Source: Mesostigma viride (lineage: Eukaryota; Streptophyta; Mesostigmatophyceae; Mesostigmatales; Mesostigmataceae). Taken from it: DNA of 64,000 bases. A program made the translations under genes and the position numbers. Each line of letters opens with the position of its first letter. Positions within the stretch are counted from its first letter, which is position 1. Positions 1 to 10,460 of this stretch are shown here, piece by piece. The stretch spans positions 808,100 to 872,099 of the forward strand of contig RPFO01000692.1 of NCBI GenBank assembly GCA_009746045.1. The letters run 5' to 3'. Below the pieces are notes generated by a model, which worked only from the letters and a program-made list of their open reading frames with translations, had not been told where the DNA came from and ran no database searches.

Positions 1-90
1 TACCGGTCTAATCTATCTACATCGGCGACATACTACATCTATCTAACAGCATTCTAACTACAACATCTATCTAGACAGCCGCACGCTGTC

Positions 91-440
91 CTAGGGGAGC
101 TGTCTGGCGTGCCTCCCACGGGATTGCACACGCGGGCGCTTCCCCACTGGGGGGGGCTCGTTGTCCTCTACGACCTGGGCCCACTTGGCCTTGTCCATCA
201 TCTTCTTCCAAATCACAGAGAGGCCTAGGCCCCCCATGTCCTCTACTAGCTGTTCTTTGAAGGTGCGGGCCTTGCGGCGTCTAACATCACTGGGCCCGGC
301 CCACGTCAGGAGGTGCCGGCCAGGCTGGGCTGGTCGCAGTCCTGCGGGGGGGCCACGTGAGGTATCTACCTGGTTGGTGCGAGCTAGGTGCCCTACTAGC
401 TGCAGGCGTCGCTGCTTAATGGTGCCGACATCAAAGCCCA
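91..440 (-). pseudogene. LINE ORF2 fragment, C-terminal tail of reverse transcriptase protein
   Basis: Minus-strand reading frame ending with a stop at 91-93. It has the layout of the region after RT in many LINE ORF2 proteins: a basic IKQRRLQLVGHLAR stretch (the RRLRWLGHVAR-like motif), then TWAGPSDVRRRKARTFKE and a DMGGLGLSVIWKKMMDKAKW stretch like the usual (E/D)LxxLGLxWxxAxxxAxDRxxW tail. No RT or endonuclease domain remains, so it is a truncated, dead copy. It abuts an oppositely oriented LINE ORF1-like fragment near 412-440, and the exact junction is not clear. The identification is from motif memory only. Confidence 0.5.
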
Positions 441-1109
441 GCTCCTCGACCTCAACCAACGCCTTCAAGCCACCGCCAACGCCCTTGAGAGCTTGCATGA
501 CACCGCCGGCCTCACCGCCCAGGCGGTGAAGGACATCGCCGCCCAGCCGGCGCCTGCTGGCTCGGCCGGCGATGCTCCCTCCACCTGGGCGGACTTGCTT
601 AAGCAGCACACCACCTCCACCACCTCCACCATCTCGGCACAACTCAAGCAACAAGCCCTCGACCTTCGCGAGGAAGCCGACATCGCCCGGCGCAGCCACA
701 ATGTCATCGTCAAGCACTTCGACCAGCTGGCAGGTGAGTCTGACCTCCCGCGAGCCTTCTTACGGCATGTAAGCGCGACATTTTTGCCCCCATGCTACTC
801 ACTGGTGAGCTGGACATGTCGGCTGTCCGCCTCCCCCGCACGCGGGGGAAGGCTGGCCCGGCACCCGTGCTCCTCACCTTTAAGTACATGGCGGACAAGC
901 TGGCGTTCCTTAAATGCCGCAAGAAGCTCTCGGAGACTCGCTTCACGCTGGACGACGACATGACCCTGGCCCAGCAACAGCGGCGACGCGAGCTATGGCC
1001 GACCTACCTTCAGCTCCGGCAAAGCGCAGGGGGGAAGCCGGTATACTGGAGGGGGGCGGTCATCCACGTTGACCACAAGCCCTGGCAGCCCCCTCCTGCC
1101 ACCTCAGAC
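412..1109 (+). pseudogene. LINE ORF1-like (RNA-binding protein) fragment, frameshifted
   Basis: The first part (about 412-770) encodes a coiled-coil-like stretch (ADIKAQLLDLNQRLQATANA, then LKQQALDLREEADIARRSH). The second part (792-1109, another frame) encodes VLLTFKYMADKLAFLKCRKK, then DDMTLAQQQRRRELWPTYLQ and a VYWRGAVIHVD ending. This order matches L1-type ORF1 proteins: coiled coil, an RRM-like strand with conserved K/R, and the C-terminal domain in which a short acidic motif precedes a basic RRELWP-like helix. A frameshift near 770-795 separates the parts. A perfect GTGAGT at 733-738 could also be a splice donor, but no convincing acceptor was found. Truncated at its 5' end. Confidence 0.5.
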
Positions 1110-1716
1110 TAGGGAATTCATACCAGTAGTGTAGATTAGTCAGGCTTAGCCTAGCATGTGGCCCACGCGCATGTGCGCCCATAATGGCCCCCATGGATGT
1201 TGCCTACAGAACTTAGCCAAGCCATGCCTATAACGGGACGCCCATGGATGTTGCATTAAGAATTTCGCCATGCTATGCCATGCAGAGAGATGCTCTCTGT
1301 AGAGAAGCCATGTCCTAGCTCTTGTATAGCCATGATGATCTTCCCCCACATAACATACTCCCCCTTAGCTGGGCATAGTGTGAAGATTATGAGGGTGCAG
1401 GTGCCTTGGTGCACCTAGAGCAAGGGTCGCTTACATTCCCGCCACCCTTGCAGGAAGTAGCCTAGAATGTATTAAAAGCCATATGCCCCTTCTCAGGGCT
1501 ATGTGCTACATTGACTCCCAACGGAGTGATGTTCCTAATTAATTAATAAAAGGAAAAACCCGATGGCTGGGAGAATAACCCTGAAGAAATTAATAGTAAT
1601 CTGACACGGACATCCAAGGATCACGCCAGCGGCACAAGGTACAACTAACTATAATACATCACAAAACCACACGCAGCAACAGCGCTGCCGGCCCACCATG
1701 CAGGCCTGGAAGGGAT
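1110..1716. other. Non-coding stretch with short duplicated motif
   Basis: No supported gene. A CCCATGGATGTTGC motif followed by a similar A-rich/AAGCCATGC tail occurs twice (about 1189-1225 and 1240-1275), which suggests a small local duplication. The rest (1330-1716) shows no recognisable feature. Confidence 0.4.
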
Positions 1717-1872
1717 CTAGACCGCATGGGTCGCGACAAAGTCGGCCCGGGTGCGGCGGAATAACACATCAGCCACGGTGCGAGTGAGGGCGAGTGACAG
1801 GCGCTGCCGCCAATACGAGGACCACGTGCGGGCCGACCACGGGGCGGTCTGACCCTCGAGATCGAGGCGGTC
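1717..1872 (-). pseudogene. LINE ORF2 C-terminal fragment (diverged relative of 14880-15446)
   Basis: Read on the minus strand from 1872, the frame encodes DRLDLEG, then APWSARTW, SYWRQRLS and FRRTRADF before a TAG stop at 1717-1719. It aligns residue by residue with the last 50 codons of the LINE ORF2 at 14880-15018, with several substitutions, so it is an older or different-subfamily copy. Only the extreme C-terminus is left. Confidence 0.7.
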
Positions 1873-1943
1873 ATTTTATATATGACGCGTGGACGGGCTC
1901 AAAGGGTACCGACCTGCCGTAGGTAGCGTAAGACTAGCGCTTG

Positions 1944-3252
1944 TCACGAGGGTACTGCACCCAGTTGCTGCCACAGCTGCTCTGCCGGGTCGACATCGAA
2001 GATGATCGAATCGAGATCCGGTGTGCCCATGTCCGTGAGCGCAAACCAGATGTCCGTGCGATGACACCGGTCCACGAGCGCTCGGTAATGCTGGACCAAA
2101 ACCTGGACCCTCTTCTTGGTCAGGTCATGGAAAAAGAGGTGAATAAAATCCATCACCATCTCATGGCGAAGAGGATACCCCGAGGCGTAACGATAGGTAT
2201 TACAATGAGCTCGGAAGAGCTCATAGGCTTCCTCTAACGTCGCACCCGCGCCCGCTGAGGTGAACTCCTCCCGAAGCTCCACCTTGGGCAGCGATGGCAC
2301 ACGAGTGGATTCGCCATGCACGCCGTACGGCATGCGGTGGAATCGCTGGACGTCGTCGCTCTCACCCCATGGTGTGCTGGCTGGCTCCCGATCGACTTGG
2401 CCCCAGCCGAAGTCTGACCGAGTGCCGCCAAGCCTGGGACACCCTGCCGGTGCCACCCAACGGCGTTGCTGCCGCCGTCATGGGTGGCCGACCTGTGCTA
2501 AACAGGCCACCTGATGCCCCCCCGCTGGGGGCTGCACCATACCCGCCGCGCCACGACAACGTGCCTTGGCTGGGTGCCCGTAGGTTCCCCCCCAGCGTAT
2601 GAGATGCGTCGGCAGTCGACCGAGTGCCTACCCGACCGACGTTCGGCTGCAGCTCGTCATCATGCGCCACTTCCCCGTCGCCCCGCCGTTGACCTCTTGG
2701 TCCGGCGCGTGGCTTACTGGGTTGAACGTTGCGTAGCGGACCTGTCCCGCTGCGCTCTTCGTCGAAGTGCCCGCGTTGGTCACGCTGCGCCTCAGGTCGC
2801 CGCGCTTCCTCGGCAGCGGCCTCCTCGTCGTCGGCAGCCTGCCTGGCCTCGGCGTCGCGTTGGGCCGCAGCTTGGCAGGCGCGTGCAGCTTCCGTGATTG
2901 CTTCCGCCTGCCGCCGTTGCTCAGCGCGCTCCGTAGAACGCCGCAGATTCCGCGCGCTCCAAAGCCAGTCGCACAGTTTCTTCAACATTGAGCGTCGCCT
3001 GTTGCGATAACTGCGTCACTTGCTGAGCTCCGAGTGCCGCCAGCTCTGCCGCTTGCTCTTGCAGCAGGCGCAGCACTTGGGTAAGAGCACCACCATCCCC
3101 TGCCGAAGAAAGGGAAGGCGCTCCATTACCTAACAAAGCGGTGTCCGCACTAGTGCCGAGAAGACCGCTGGGCGGGTCAGTTGCTTGACCGCGCCCGTAG
3201 CTACCGGCGCTGACCCACCACTGCCTGATGCTGTGGGGTCAGTTCCTGACAT
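1944..3252 (-). pseudogene. Gag-like protein of an unclassified retroelement, copy A (frameshifted)
   Basis: A long minus-strand coding trace broken by at least three frameshifts. The probable start is ATG at 3250-3252 (MSGTDPTASGSGGSAP). An Ala/Glu/Arg-rich coiled-coil region follows (about 3100-2760, AEQRRQAEA and EAARACQAAAQRDAEA), then a Gly/Pro-rich linker and a C-terminal domain (about 2380-1944) with KVELREEFTSAG, LEEAYELFRAHCNTYRYASG and MDFIHLFFHDLTKKRVQVL. No zinc knuckle, protease or RT was found. The arrangement (disordered N-terminus, coiled coil, helical C-terminal domain) is gag-like, but the family is not recognised. The N-terminal half is duplicated in inverted orientation at 6331-7247. 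Confidence 0.45.
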
Positions 3253-3474
3253 GTTGATGTTGGTATCAACCCTGGAGAGCTCCTGCCCGTCGGTGTCGAC
3301 GCCCGTGTTGGCACAGCCGGCGTGGCTTGCCCATAACGCTGTGACCGACCTAGTGTGATATGACATAAACTGCCACAACCACTACTAAAGTTGCGACGGT
3401 CTAATCTGAAAGACCAATGGTTGATCAGGCCACTATGTGTGCTAATCTTCCCAAGAAAACTGCACACCGTCTGT
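2570..3474 (-). repeat. Dispersed repeat, copy A (inverted partner at 6331-7247)
   Basis: The reverse complement of this segment matches 6331-7247 over its whole length, with scattered substitutions and small indels. The shared outer edge is GACGGTGTGCAG (3463-3474 in reverse, 6331 onward). The shared inner edge is the CCAAGGCA motif near 2570. It includes about 220 bp upstream of the gag-like start. Confidence 0.8.
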
Positions 3475-3522
3475 CACGGACGCGAGCTATGTCATCCGGG
3501 TGCCCACTATGCACAAGACCGG

Positions 3523-4874
3523 CAGTGATTGGCCATACGCGATACGCGTCGTACGCGGCCCCAGGTGTATAATGTATAATACGCGGTGTATAATGTATTA
3601 TACGCTAATCGTACGCTAACTGTTGAAAACCCCTTTTTTGGCATGGTTTTGAGGGGTTTTCAACATTCTGAGCAACCAAGCATAGTCTGCTGGTGTTTTT
3701 CCATACCTTTTGCCTATACATGACATATATAGCATGACCTTGGCATTGCCATCACTACCTAAATACAAGCATAGTTTCTAACGGTCTAACTTGATAGTTT
3801 CTCTTCAAAATCGAGACAACATGCAACTAAGTATCAATACCAGTATCAATGCACAACTCACTGGAAAGGATAATAAATTTGTAGAACTCAAGATATGCAT
3901 GCACTATACATTGCCCCGAGGTGTCGATGACATTGAAGGGCGTCGATGGCATTGAAAGGCGCAAATGAATGCCTCGCACAGCTCCTCGTCCAGCTGCTCT
4001 TTGCTGAGCCCATAAGGTGCGGGCAAATTACCGTCGGTGGATTGGCCCTTTGGTGGTCCGCTTGGCCCAGCCGCCCCAGCAGCGCGCCCCGAGGTGTTGC
4101 TGGCATGAGCGGACACCCAGTTAAAGGCGTCGGTTTCTACAACGTCTGCAAGCCTGTCTTTAAGTGCCGCCAGCACATCAGCCTGCTTCTTGGCGTCACT
4201 AGTCGCCTTCCTCTTCCTGGTATTGCTTTCCTTCTCCGCCTGCTCGACCAGCAGCCGGCTGTAACGGAGTACTCCATCATCCATGTAGTAGTCATTTGTC
4301 TGCTGCTCATTCTTGAGGATGCGCTCTTTGCTAATGTATGTCCAGACAGTTTCGGATGTGGCCTCTTCTTCATCGGGCCGCACATCATCATCGTGTTCCA
4401 TTGACTCATTCGTGTCAGCCATGCCTGGATGTCGATATGCTACGATATAGGTGCCAGACGACCACGACGTTGCTGGCACACCTTATCACCTTCTTGATCC
4501 AGATAAATAGGTGTACGTTTATTCCAAATATACTGTTGCTTATCACCTTCTTGATGATGAATCTTCAGCCTTCCCGCCTTCACCTTCCCGCCTTCACAAG
4601 TCACAATGAGCGCGCTTTTAGCTTTAGTGCACTATACACTAGCTAGCTCATCACGCAATTATTTGTTCCTACTACAGGTCGGCGCGCCGCAGTCTAGGCA
4701 AGCAAATGCACCCACCTCGTAAGCCAAAAATATGCCAAAAAATACGCGAAAATACGCAAAAATGCGCAAAAATACGCGTTGCGTATAAAAGTACCCCATT
4801 TTCGTACGCGCCGCTTGCGTATCGCGCATAATACGCTAAATACGGCTTATAATACGGCGTATGGCCAATCACTG
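3523..4874. mobile_element. hAT-like non-autonomous DNA transposon (8-bp TSD AAGACCGG)
   Basis: Perfect 18-bp terminal inverted repeats, CAGTGATTGGCCATACGC at 3523 and its reverse complement ending at 4874. They are flanked by an exact 8-bp target duplication AAGACCGG (3515-3522 and 4875-4882). An 8-bp duplication with CAGTG-type ends is the hallmark of hAT elements. Subterminal regions at both ends are full of TATAATACG/CGTATTATA and AAATACGC motifs (3577-3610, 4730-4860). No transposase domain was recognised. One minus-strand reading frame (3904-4422) lies inside. A related element sits at 50630-52378. Confidence 0.88.
3904..4422 (-). CDS. Hypothetical protein inside hAT-like element
   Basis: A 172-codon frame from ATG 4422. 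It is acidic and hydrophilic at the N-terminus (MEHDDDVRPDEEEATSETVW), then has KERILKNEQQTNDYY, a basic run (NTRKRKATSDAKKQADVLAA) and a C-terminal LSKEQLDEELCEAFICAFQ. The helical, charged composition is consistent with a real protein, but no domain is recognised and no BED-finger or hAT dimerisation motif is visible. The window contains no second copy to test conservation. It could be a fragment of element-encoded or captured sequence. Confidence 0.35.
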   Translation of the reverse strand: MADTNESMEHDDDVRPDEEEATSETVWTYISKERILKNEQQTNDYYMDDGVLRYSRLLVEQAEKESNTRKRKATSDAKKQADVLAALKDRLADVVETDAFNWVSAHASNTSGRAAGAAGPSGPPKGQSTDGNLPAPYGLSKEQLDEELCEAFICAFQCHRRPSMSSTPRGNV

Positions 4875-4882
4875 AAGACCGG

Positions 4883-6330
4883 TGACTTAATTGCGCAAGG
4901 AATTTGTTTTCTGCGCATTTTCGACGAAGGCTAGTGACCGGGGGGGGCCGGGGGACACTAGCACTTGCAGCATAGGGGCAGGGGCAGGCGCGCCGGGCCA
5001 GGCACAGTCGGGCGCGCAGCATAAGAGCGGACGAAAGTGTACGTGCGCGCGCGCCGGGCCAGGCACAGCTGGGCGCGCAGCACCGGCTGACTTGAGCGGA
5101 CGGCAGCACAAGTGCGCAGCGTCGAGAGGATCATACGCGAGTTAGTGGACAGCTGGAGCTGGAGCTGGAGCTGGAGCTGGAGCTGGAGCTGGAGCTGGAG
5201 CTGGAGCTGGAGCTGGAGCTGGACTGCTGGACTGCTGGACTGCTGGCCTTCAACAGCGCCGAGGCTATTGACAGGCCAGGTGTCTTTGTGGTGTAGAATA
5301 GCGGGTCAACGTTATGAGGACTGGACAGAAAATGGAAAAGGACCATTTGCGGTGCGGAGCCAGATCGCTGGAAAGAATGTGAAATCGCTGGCAGCCCTAC
5401 AAAGGGATTTCTTCTAGAAAGGAAAGATTAGAAGCAATGTTTGCTGGGCCACTCACACGCGAGGTGTGAGCGTGCAGATTGTTTGAAGGACATTATGCTT
5501 CGACCTTGGTGGTCGTGGCTCAATGCCTGACATTCCCAGGGACAGAAATGCCGGAGCCTCTAGGAGATGAGATCGGCAACAGGATAGCAATTTAGATTTG
5601 TCGGGATGCCTTCCTGCTTTTGTTGGCATGTGTGGTAGGAAGCCATGCAGGACGGCAACTGGAATTCGGTTTTTGTTTGCATGGTTCAGGCAGCAAGACA
5701 GTTTTGGCATTCCTGGCTGGACTGACAAGTGTGGCGTGTGGCATGACGAATGGTTTGGTTCATAGTCGAAGAGGACTCTCACGTAGCGTGGAGTCTCTTC
5801 GAGTTTCTCGTTAGTGGCCTTCGTGTTTCTCCCTTTCCTTGGGAGCAAGGCCGGTAGCATGTCATGGAGCGCTGCCTAACTGCGGGCTCGTGAGCATGGA
5901 GTGCATCGATATTGCGACTATCAACGTGTTGTAATTGTATTAACTTTCTCAATAAATTCCGCATGTGCGGCTTCATCATCAGACTGTGCAAAGTGTGTGT
6001 TGTGAAAGCATTGTTCTATAGCAGGGTAGGCAAAAGCATCATCTTGCACCATCATCATTGTCGCAATTAGATTAGTTGGAGCGTCTAGCTAACGCCCAGC
6101 AAGGATAGTCAAACGCGGCACGCAACGGTACACAAGGGGATCAATAAGGTGGTCATCAGGCACGAGGGACAGTTCCTTGTCCTCGGCTGAGAGCCCTCCT
6201 TTCATTACTCGAGGAGACTACCTCCATCTGCAAAGGAATTCCTGGACGCAGGATTTAATTGAAAGCTTTTAGACTTCAAATCAGATATAGTGATAGCAAT
6301 TGAGGAAAATTTTTTATTTCAGCAAAGAGA
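4883..6330. other. Non-coding stretch between hAT-like element and gag-like copy B
   Basis: No gene supported. It contains GC-rich GCGCGCCGGGCCAGGCACAG repeats (two copies, about 4987 and 5050), the GGAGCT microsatellite, and a 5400-6330 portion in which only short open frames occur in all frames. Confidence 0.5.
5149..5223. repeat. (GGAGCT)n microsatellite
   Basis: About twelve perfect tandem copies of the hexamer GGAGCT, followed by a short GGACTGCT trinucleotide-like run to about 5245. The long Ser or Trp-Ser runs predicted across it are artefacts of the repeat. Confidence 0.97.
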
Positions 6331-7247
6331 GACGGTGTGCAGTTTTCTGGGGAAGACTAGCACACATAGTGGCCTGATCAACCATTAAGTCTTTCAGATT
6401 AGACCGTTGCAACTTAGTAGTGGCTGTGGCAGTTTATGTCATATCACACTAGGTCGGTCACAGCGTTATGGGCAAGCCACGCCGGCTGTGCCAACACGGG
6501 CGTCGACACCAACGGGCAGGAGCTCTCCAGGGTCGATACCAGCATCAACATGTCAGGAACTGACCCCACAGCATTAGGCAGTGGTGGGTCAGCGCCGGCA
6601 GCTACGGGCGGTCAAGCAACTGACCCGCCCAGCGGTCTTCTCGGCACTAGTGCGGACACCGCTTTGTTAGGTATAATGGAGCGCCTTCCCTTTCTTCGGC
6701 AGGGGATGGTGGTGCTCTTACTGTACCCAAGTGCTGCGCCTGCTGCAAGAGCAAGCGGCAGAGCTGCATGGCGGCACTCCGAGCTCAGCAAGCGACGCAG
6801 TTATCGCAACAGGCGACGCTTGTTGAAGAAACTGTGCGACTGGCTTTGGAGCGCGCGGAATCTACGGCTGAAGCGAGGCGTGCTACGGAGCGCGCTGAGC
6901 AACGGCGGCAGGCGGAGGCAACCACGGAAGCTGCACGCGCCTGCCAAGCTGCGGCCCAACGCGACGCCGAGGCCAGGCAGGCTGCCGACGAGGAGGCCGC
7001 TGCCGAGGAAGCGCGGCGACCTGAGGCGCTGCGCGACCAACGCTGGCACAGTTCGACGAAGAGAGCAGTGGGACAGGTCCACTACGCAACCCAGTCAGCC
7101 ACGCGCCGGACCAAGCGGTCAATGGCGGGGCGGCGGGGAAATGGCGCAGGATGACGAGCTGCAGCCGAACGTCGGTCGGGTAGGCACCCGGTCGACTGCC
7201 GACGCATCTTATACGCTGGGGGGGAACCTACGGGCACCCAACCAAGG
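6331..7247 (+). pseudogene. Gag-like protein of unclassified retroelement, copy B (truncated, frameshifted)
   Basis: Inverted copy of the element at 2570-3474. The gag-like start is at 6550 (MSGTDPTALGSGGSAPAATG). The coiled-coil part (about 6768-7030, RATERAEQRRQAEATTEA) needs at least one frameshift to join the N-terminus. The copy stops abruptly at 7247, where a gypsy LTR sequence begins, so the C-terminal domain present in copy A is missing. That junction (CCAAGGCA followed by TGCTTTGG) looks like a recombination or truncation breakpoint, not a stop in the family. Confidence 0.5.
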
Positions 7248-7594
7248 CATGCTTTGGAAGGTTGACGCCATGTCGGCGCCCCTTGCCAGCGTAGTGGCAG
7301 ACCTAGGTGAAATTGGTCCGAAGACGAGAGTCTCGTCCTCTTGGTTTGATGAATGATAAGTGCGAATACGCCTACACATTGAGCCCGGGGCAATTATCCA
7401 TTTGTAATTGGTCTTGCTAGCCATTATAAGTGTGTACAATTAGCTTGGCATCAAGCCGTGATGCCAGATATCTCACGACTCACGTCGTGAAGCGCAACCT
7501 ACATTGGGCCATCTTGAATTATTCCTAATTCCGGCAAGGAGGGTCTTTTGCTACGTAGCTCAGGCTAGGTATGTCTGGGCTGGAACGTAACACT
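7248..7594 (+). mobile_element. Gypsy-like element G1: 3' part of its 5' LTR
   Basis: About 347 bp match the right half of the complete LTR at 26427-27105 with only about three substitutions and a 4-bp indel. It ends in ACGTAACA like that LTR. The left half of the LTR is missing. It is followed at once by a primer-site-like sequence and then by the gag gene, so it is the 5' LTR of the gypsy-like element that continues to about 11.4 kb. Confidence 0.82.
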
Positions 7595-7595
7595 G

Positions 7596-7607
7596 GTTAT
7601 CGGAGGA
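7596..7607 (+). promoter_or_regulatory. Probable primer-binding site of G1
   Basis: TGGTTATCGGAG lies one base after the LTR end. It resembles the TGGTATCAGAGC site complementary to initiator tRNA-Met, with an extra T. The position is as expected for minus-strand priming in an LTR retrotransposon. Confidence 0.55.
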
Positions 7608-8906
7608 AATGTGCTGGAAAGGTTAGCTAACTCTCGCGGAGAGGGTTAGTGAAGCCAATTAGGATACCAAGGCGGTGCTTGGTGTAGGTAGAGGTCCCGG
7701 AATTCAACGATTGCTGACAGGTCGGCGGCCAGCCCGTAAAGGGATTCAACGACGACCTAGACAGCAAGCGGCCAGTCTGGGATACTCGGCGGGGCTAGCA
7801 ATAGTCCTGTGGTGAGGTGCTGTCAACGATAGCGCTCATCTCTCCTGTTTTCAACGACATCTAGTGGCGGCCAGGGCTTGCCTTCAACGACACCGGGTGG
7901 CGGCCAGCTCAGGAGGGATTTACGTCATTGACGATGGTACGTCCCCTAGTTAGAATTCTTTCTTTACAAGCTATGCCTGCTGAAGGCTAGCTGGCGAGCT
8001 CGCTTTCTCTCCGGGTCCGCACGCGTAGGGGGTTCTTGTTATACGTTGTACCCTCTATAGGTTGTAAATGTCGTTGGTGCCTATGGACGTCGCGGAGACG
8101 GACATTCGTTGTTTGACCTGCAAGGGGTCGTGGGGGTGGATACCGTCTTGCTGTTGCCGACTGTGTTGACGGTGTTTACCTCCGTGTGTGCGTATAGCCC
8201 TTGCCGCGGAAAGCTCGGGCGTGTGCTGTGTTAGACTCTGTGCTTCTCCCTCGTATGTTTTGGTAAAGGTCACTGCACTTAGAGGTAACCTGGGATTCCC
8301 CCCTTCTTTTCCTTCTTGCAAGCTTCTGCTAGCCTATAATAATGCATTACGTCCCTACAGGGCATGTGAGGAATACATTAAGGATAAGGGCTCTACTGCT
8401 AGGTGGAAGGGTTTTGATCATCTAGGAGATGCAGATAAGTCTAGTAAGGAACACATGCCATTGCCTGAAGACATGCGTACCACTCACGGCTAGGTAGACA
8501 GCAGTCAGGAGGCTGGGACAGCAGTAACCTTTTCCCAGCTGACTATTGGCCCTAGCAGACAATAGAGGGGATTACACTACTTAGGGAACATAGCACTAGT
8601 ACTCAGGCCTTATATATATATTAAAAACTATATATATATACTATAAATATATATTATACTATAAATATATATTAAAAATATAATTACTTACAGCAGAGTG
8701 AAATCACTCAAACCAAAGCAAACGCCCAGCTATAAACCTATATACAGAGCCATGTCAAAGCTCACACTATACTACGATAAGACCAATGGAAACGCCTAAC
8801 GGGAGGAACCTTATATATATATATAGTACGTTTAATATATATATATTAAAAATATAATTACTTACAGCAGGTGTTGCCTGCAGTGTAAGGTATCGGTACG
8901 AGCATC
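7608..8906 (+). other. G1 untranslated leader with short repeats and LINE tails
   Basis: About 1.3 kb without a supported gene. Between about 7690 and 7910 a motif TTCAACGA followed by GGCGGCCAG recurs about four times. AT-rich tracts and LINE 3' ends occupy 8600-8875. The gag start codon follows at 8907. Confidence 0.5.
8640..8815 (-). mobile_element. LINE 3' end, 5'-truncated copy (no ORF left)
   Basis: On the minus strand this is the 3' UTR following the ORF2 stop of the LINE at 14735-15545: GGTTCCTCCCGTTAGGCG to CTGCTGTAAGTAATTATA, then an AT-rich tail. Identity with the 14740-14880 copy is near complete apart from a 4-bp indel. A second very short tail (TTAAAAATATAATTACTTAC, about 8845-8870) lies next to it. 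Extreme 5' truncation is typical of LINE retrotransposition. Confidence 0.8.
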
Positions 8907-9162
8907 ATGCCACCAAGACGGAGCGAACCTGTCAACAGAGAGATAGAACAGGTAGACAACCACGAGCAAGGTATAGAGGTGGTAGAGGTACCACCGCACG
9001 TCCAAGTAGGGACAGGTACAGGTGAGGTCATGGAGAGACCTGCGGAAGACTCCCCACGATCCAGAGACCAGGGCCGCAGAGATTCATCAGATGATGACAG
9101 TCCAGACTCCAGGGTGGAACAAGGGGGAGACGGGCGCAGCCAGGAGATGTTCCAGCAGGGTT

Positions 9163-9208
<46 letters not shown>

Positions 9209-10460
9209 GCAGCAGCAGCAACCGCAGCAGCAGCAGCAACTACCGCAGCAGCAGCAGCAGCAACCGCAGCAGCAACTGCAGCAACCTCGGGGGCAGAACA
9301 GCAGCATGGTTCACTCGCCAGCGGTCGTCAGCAACCTGAATTTCAGCAGAGTGGCCTTGGATGACCCGGGGTATGAACACCCCTCGTCGGTACAGGTGCG
9401 GCGGACGCACGGTACGCCGACCAGATCCGGATCTCTCCCCCGGTCGCAGCCCCCAGCCTTCGGCTCCATCGCCTACCGGGAGGTCGGTGGGCCCAAGCCT
9501 AATACGGTGAAGGCCCCACCGATGCCCACGTTCAAGAATGTTCCCAAGCTGCACGCGGACATGAAACCGCGGGAGATTGACGAATGGGGGCGCATGTGGC
9601 AACAGCAGTATACCGTCTGGTGCAACCACCATAGTTGGGAACTTGCCACCTGCGATCTGATCCCGCATGTTGTCAACAGCTGCATGGACCCTTCGGTGGT
9701 GAGCATCCTGAACTGTGAGAGCATCGCATCCCAGTCGTACCCGCAAACCGTGGAGGAGTTGATGGACCGGGTGCGCCGCAAGTTGATACCCCCAGACGCG
9801 GAGCTCCACGAGCGACTTGCCTTCGGCAAGCTGCGCCAGGGGACCACTCCATATCGCGAGTTCCTATCCAAGTTTGAGTCCAGCGCCGCCTACCTGACCG
9901 ACATGACCTGGTACGAGTACAAGATCAGATTCATTGAGGCACTCAGCCCCGAGCTGCAGGACGAGGTACTAAAGCACTATGCTGAGGTTCCTTGGAAGGA
10001 GTGGGACATCTTGAATATCCAGAGATATCTTCTGCAGGTGGCCGACGTCGTGGCTCGCGGGCGCGCACCATCGGTGCGTCGGTTCTACCGATCAGGTCCC
10101 CCGCACGACGGCGAGGAGAACGATGACTCCCCCGATGACCTGGAGGACGGGAACGCTGACCATGGCCTCAACGCCATCGACGCGAGTAAAGCCCGTTGCT
10201 TCATGTGCTTTGAGGTGGGTCACCTCAGGCGCGACTGCCCCAAACTCCGTAGCAGGCACGCTGGACGTGGCACAGGGGAGACCGAGCCCAGGTTTTCAGG
10301 CCCGGCGTTCGGCAGTCGCCCGGACTCCTCCGGCCCAAGGGACAAGCCCCGCAACGCGGACGAGCGGGCGCCAGCAGGCCCGGCAGTTCACGACTCAGCA
10401 CCAGCAGCCGCGGCCGCCAGCGATGAGTTCTACCAAGGGCGTGCTGCGCGCGGTCAATGA
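8907..10460 (+). CDS. Gag polyprotein of Ty3/gypsy-like element G1
   Basis: A 517-codon intact frame starting MPPRRSEPVNRE. Gag builds the virus-like particle and packages element RNA in the cytoplasm. Order: disordered acidic N-terminus (1-85), polyglutamine tract (about 86-130), Ser/Pro-rich linker, helical capsid-like core (about 200-390; DEWGRMWQQQYTVWCNHHSW, FGKLRQGTTPYREFLSKFES and SPELQDEVLKHY, resembling the retrotrans_gag family), and a zinc knuckle CFMCFEVGHLRRDC (431-444, CX2CX4HX4C). A Pro/Ala-rich tail follows. The stop at 10458-10460 separates it from the broken protease near 11.0 kb. Family placement rests on the downstream DTGA/IIIGLDF protease and the gag layout. Confidence 0.8.
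9163..9285 (+). repeat. CAG-rich trinucleotide repeat encoding polyglutamine in gag
   Basis: Near-perfect (CAG)n with a few CGG and CAA/CCG interruptions, in frame, giving a Gln-rich segment of G1 gag. The antisense frame yields meaningless Cys runs. Confidence 0.95.

Noticed and set aside
733-800. Intron joining the two parts of the LINE ORF1-like frame
   Set aside because: The donor GTGAGT is good, but no acceptor with a pyrimidine tract restores the frame at the expected residue; a frameshift in a dead copy is simpler.
5131-5346. Poly-Ser or Trp-Ser repeat protein
   Set aside because: Product of the (GGAGCT)n microsatellite.
8858-9307. Cys-rich minus-strand frame
   Set aside because: Antisense of the CAG repeat in the G1 gag gene.
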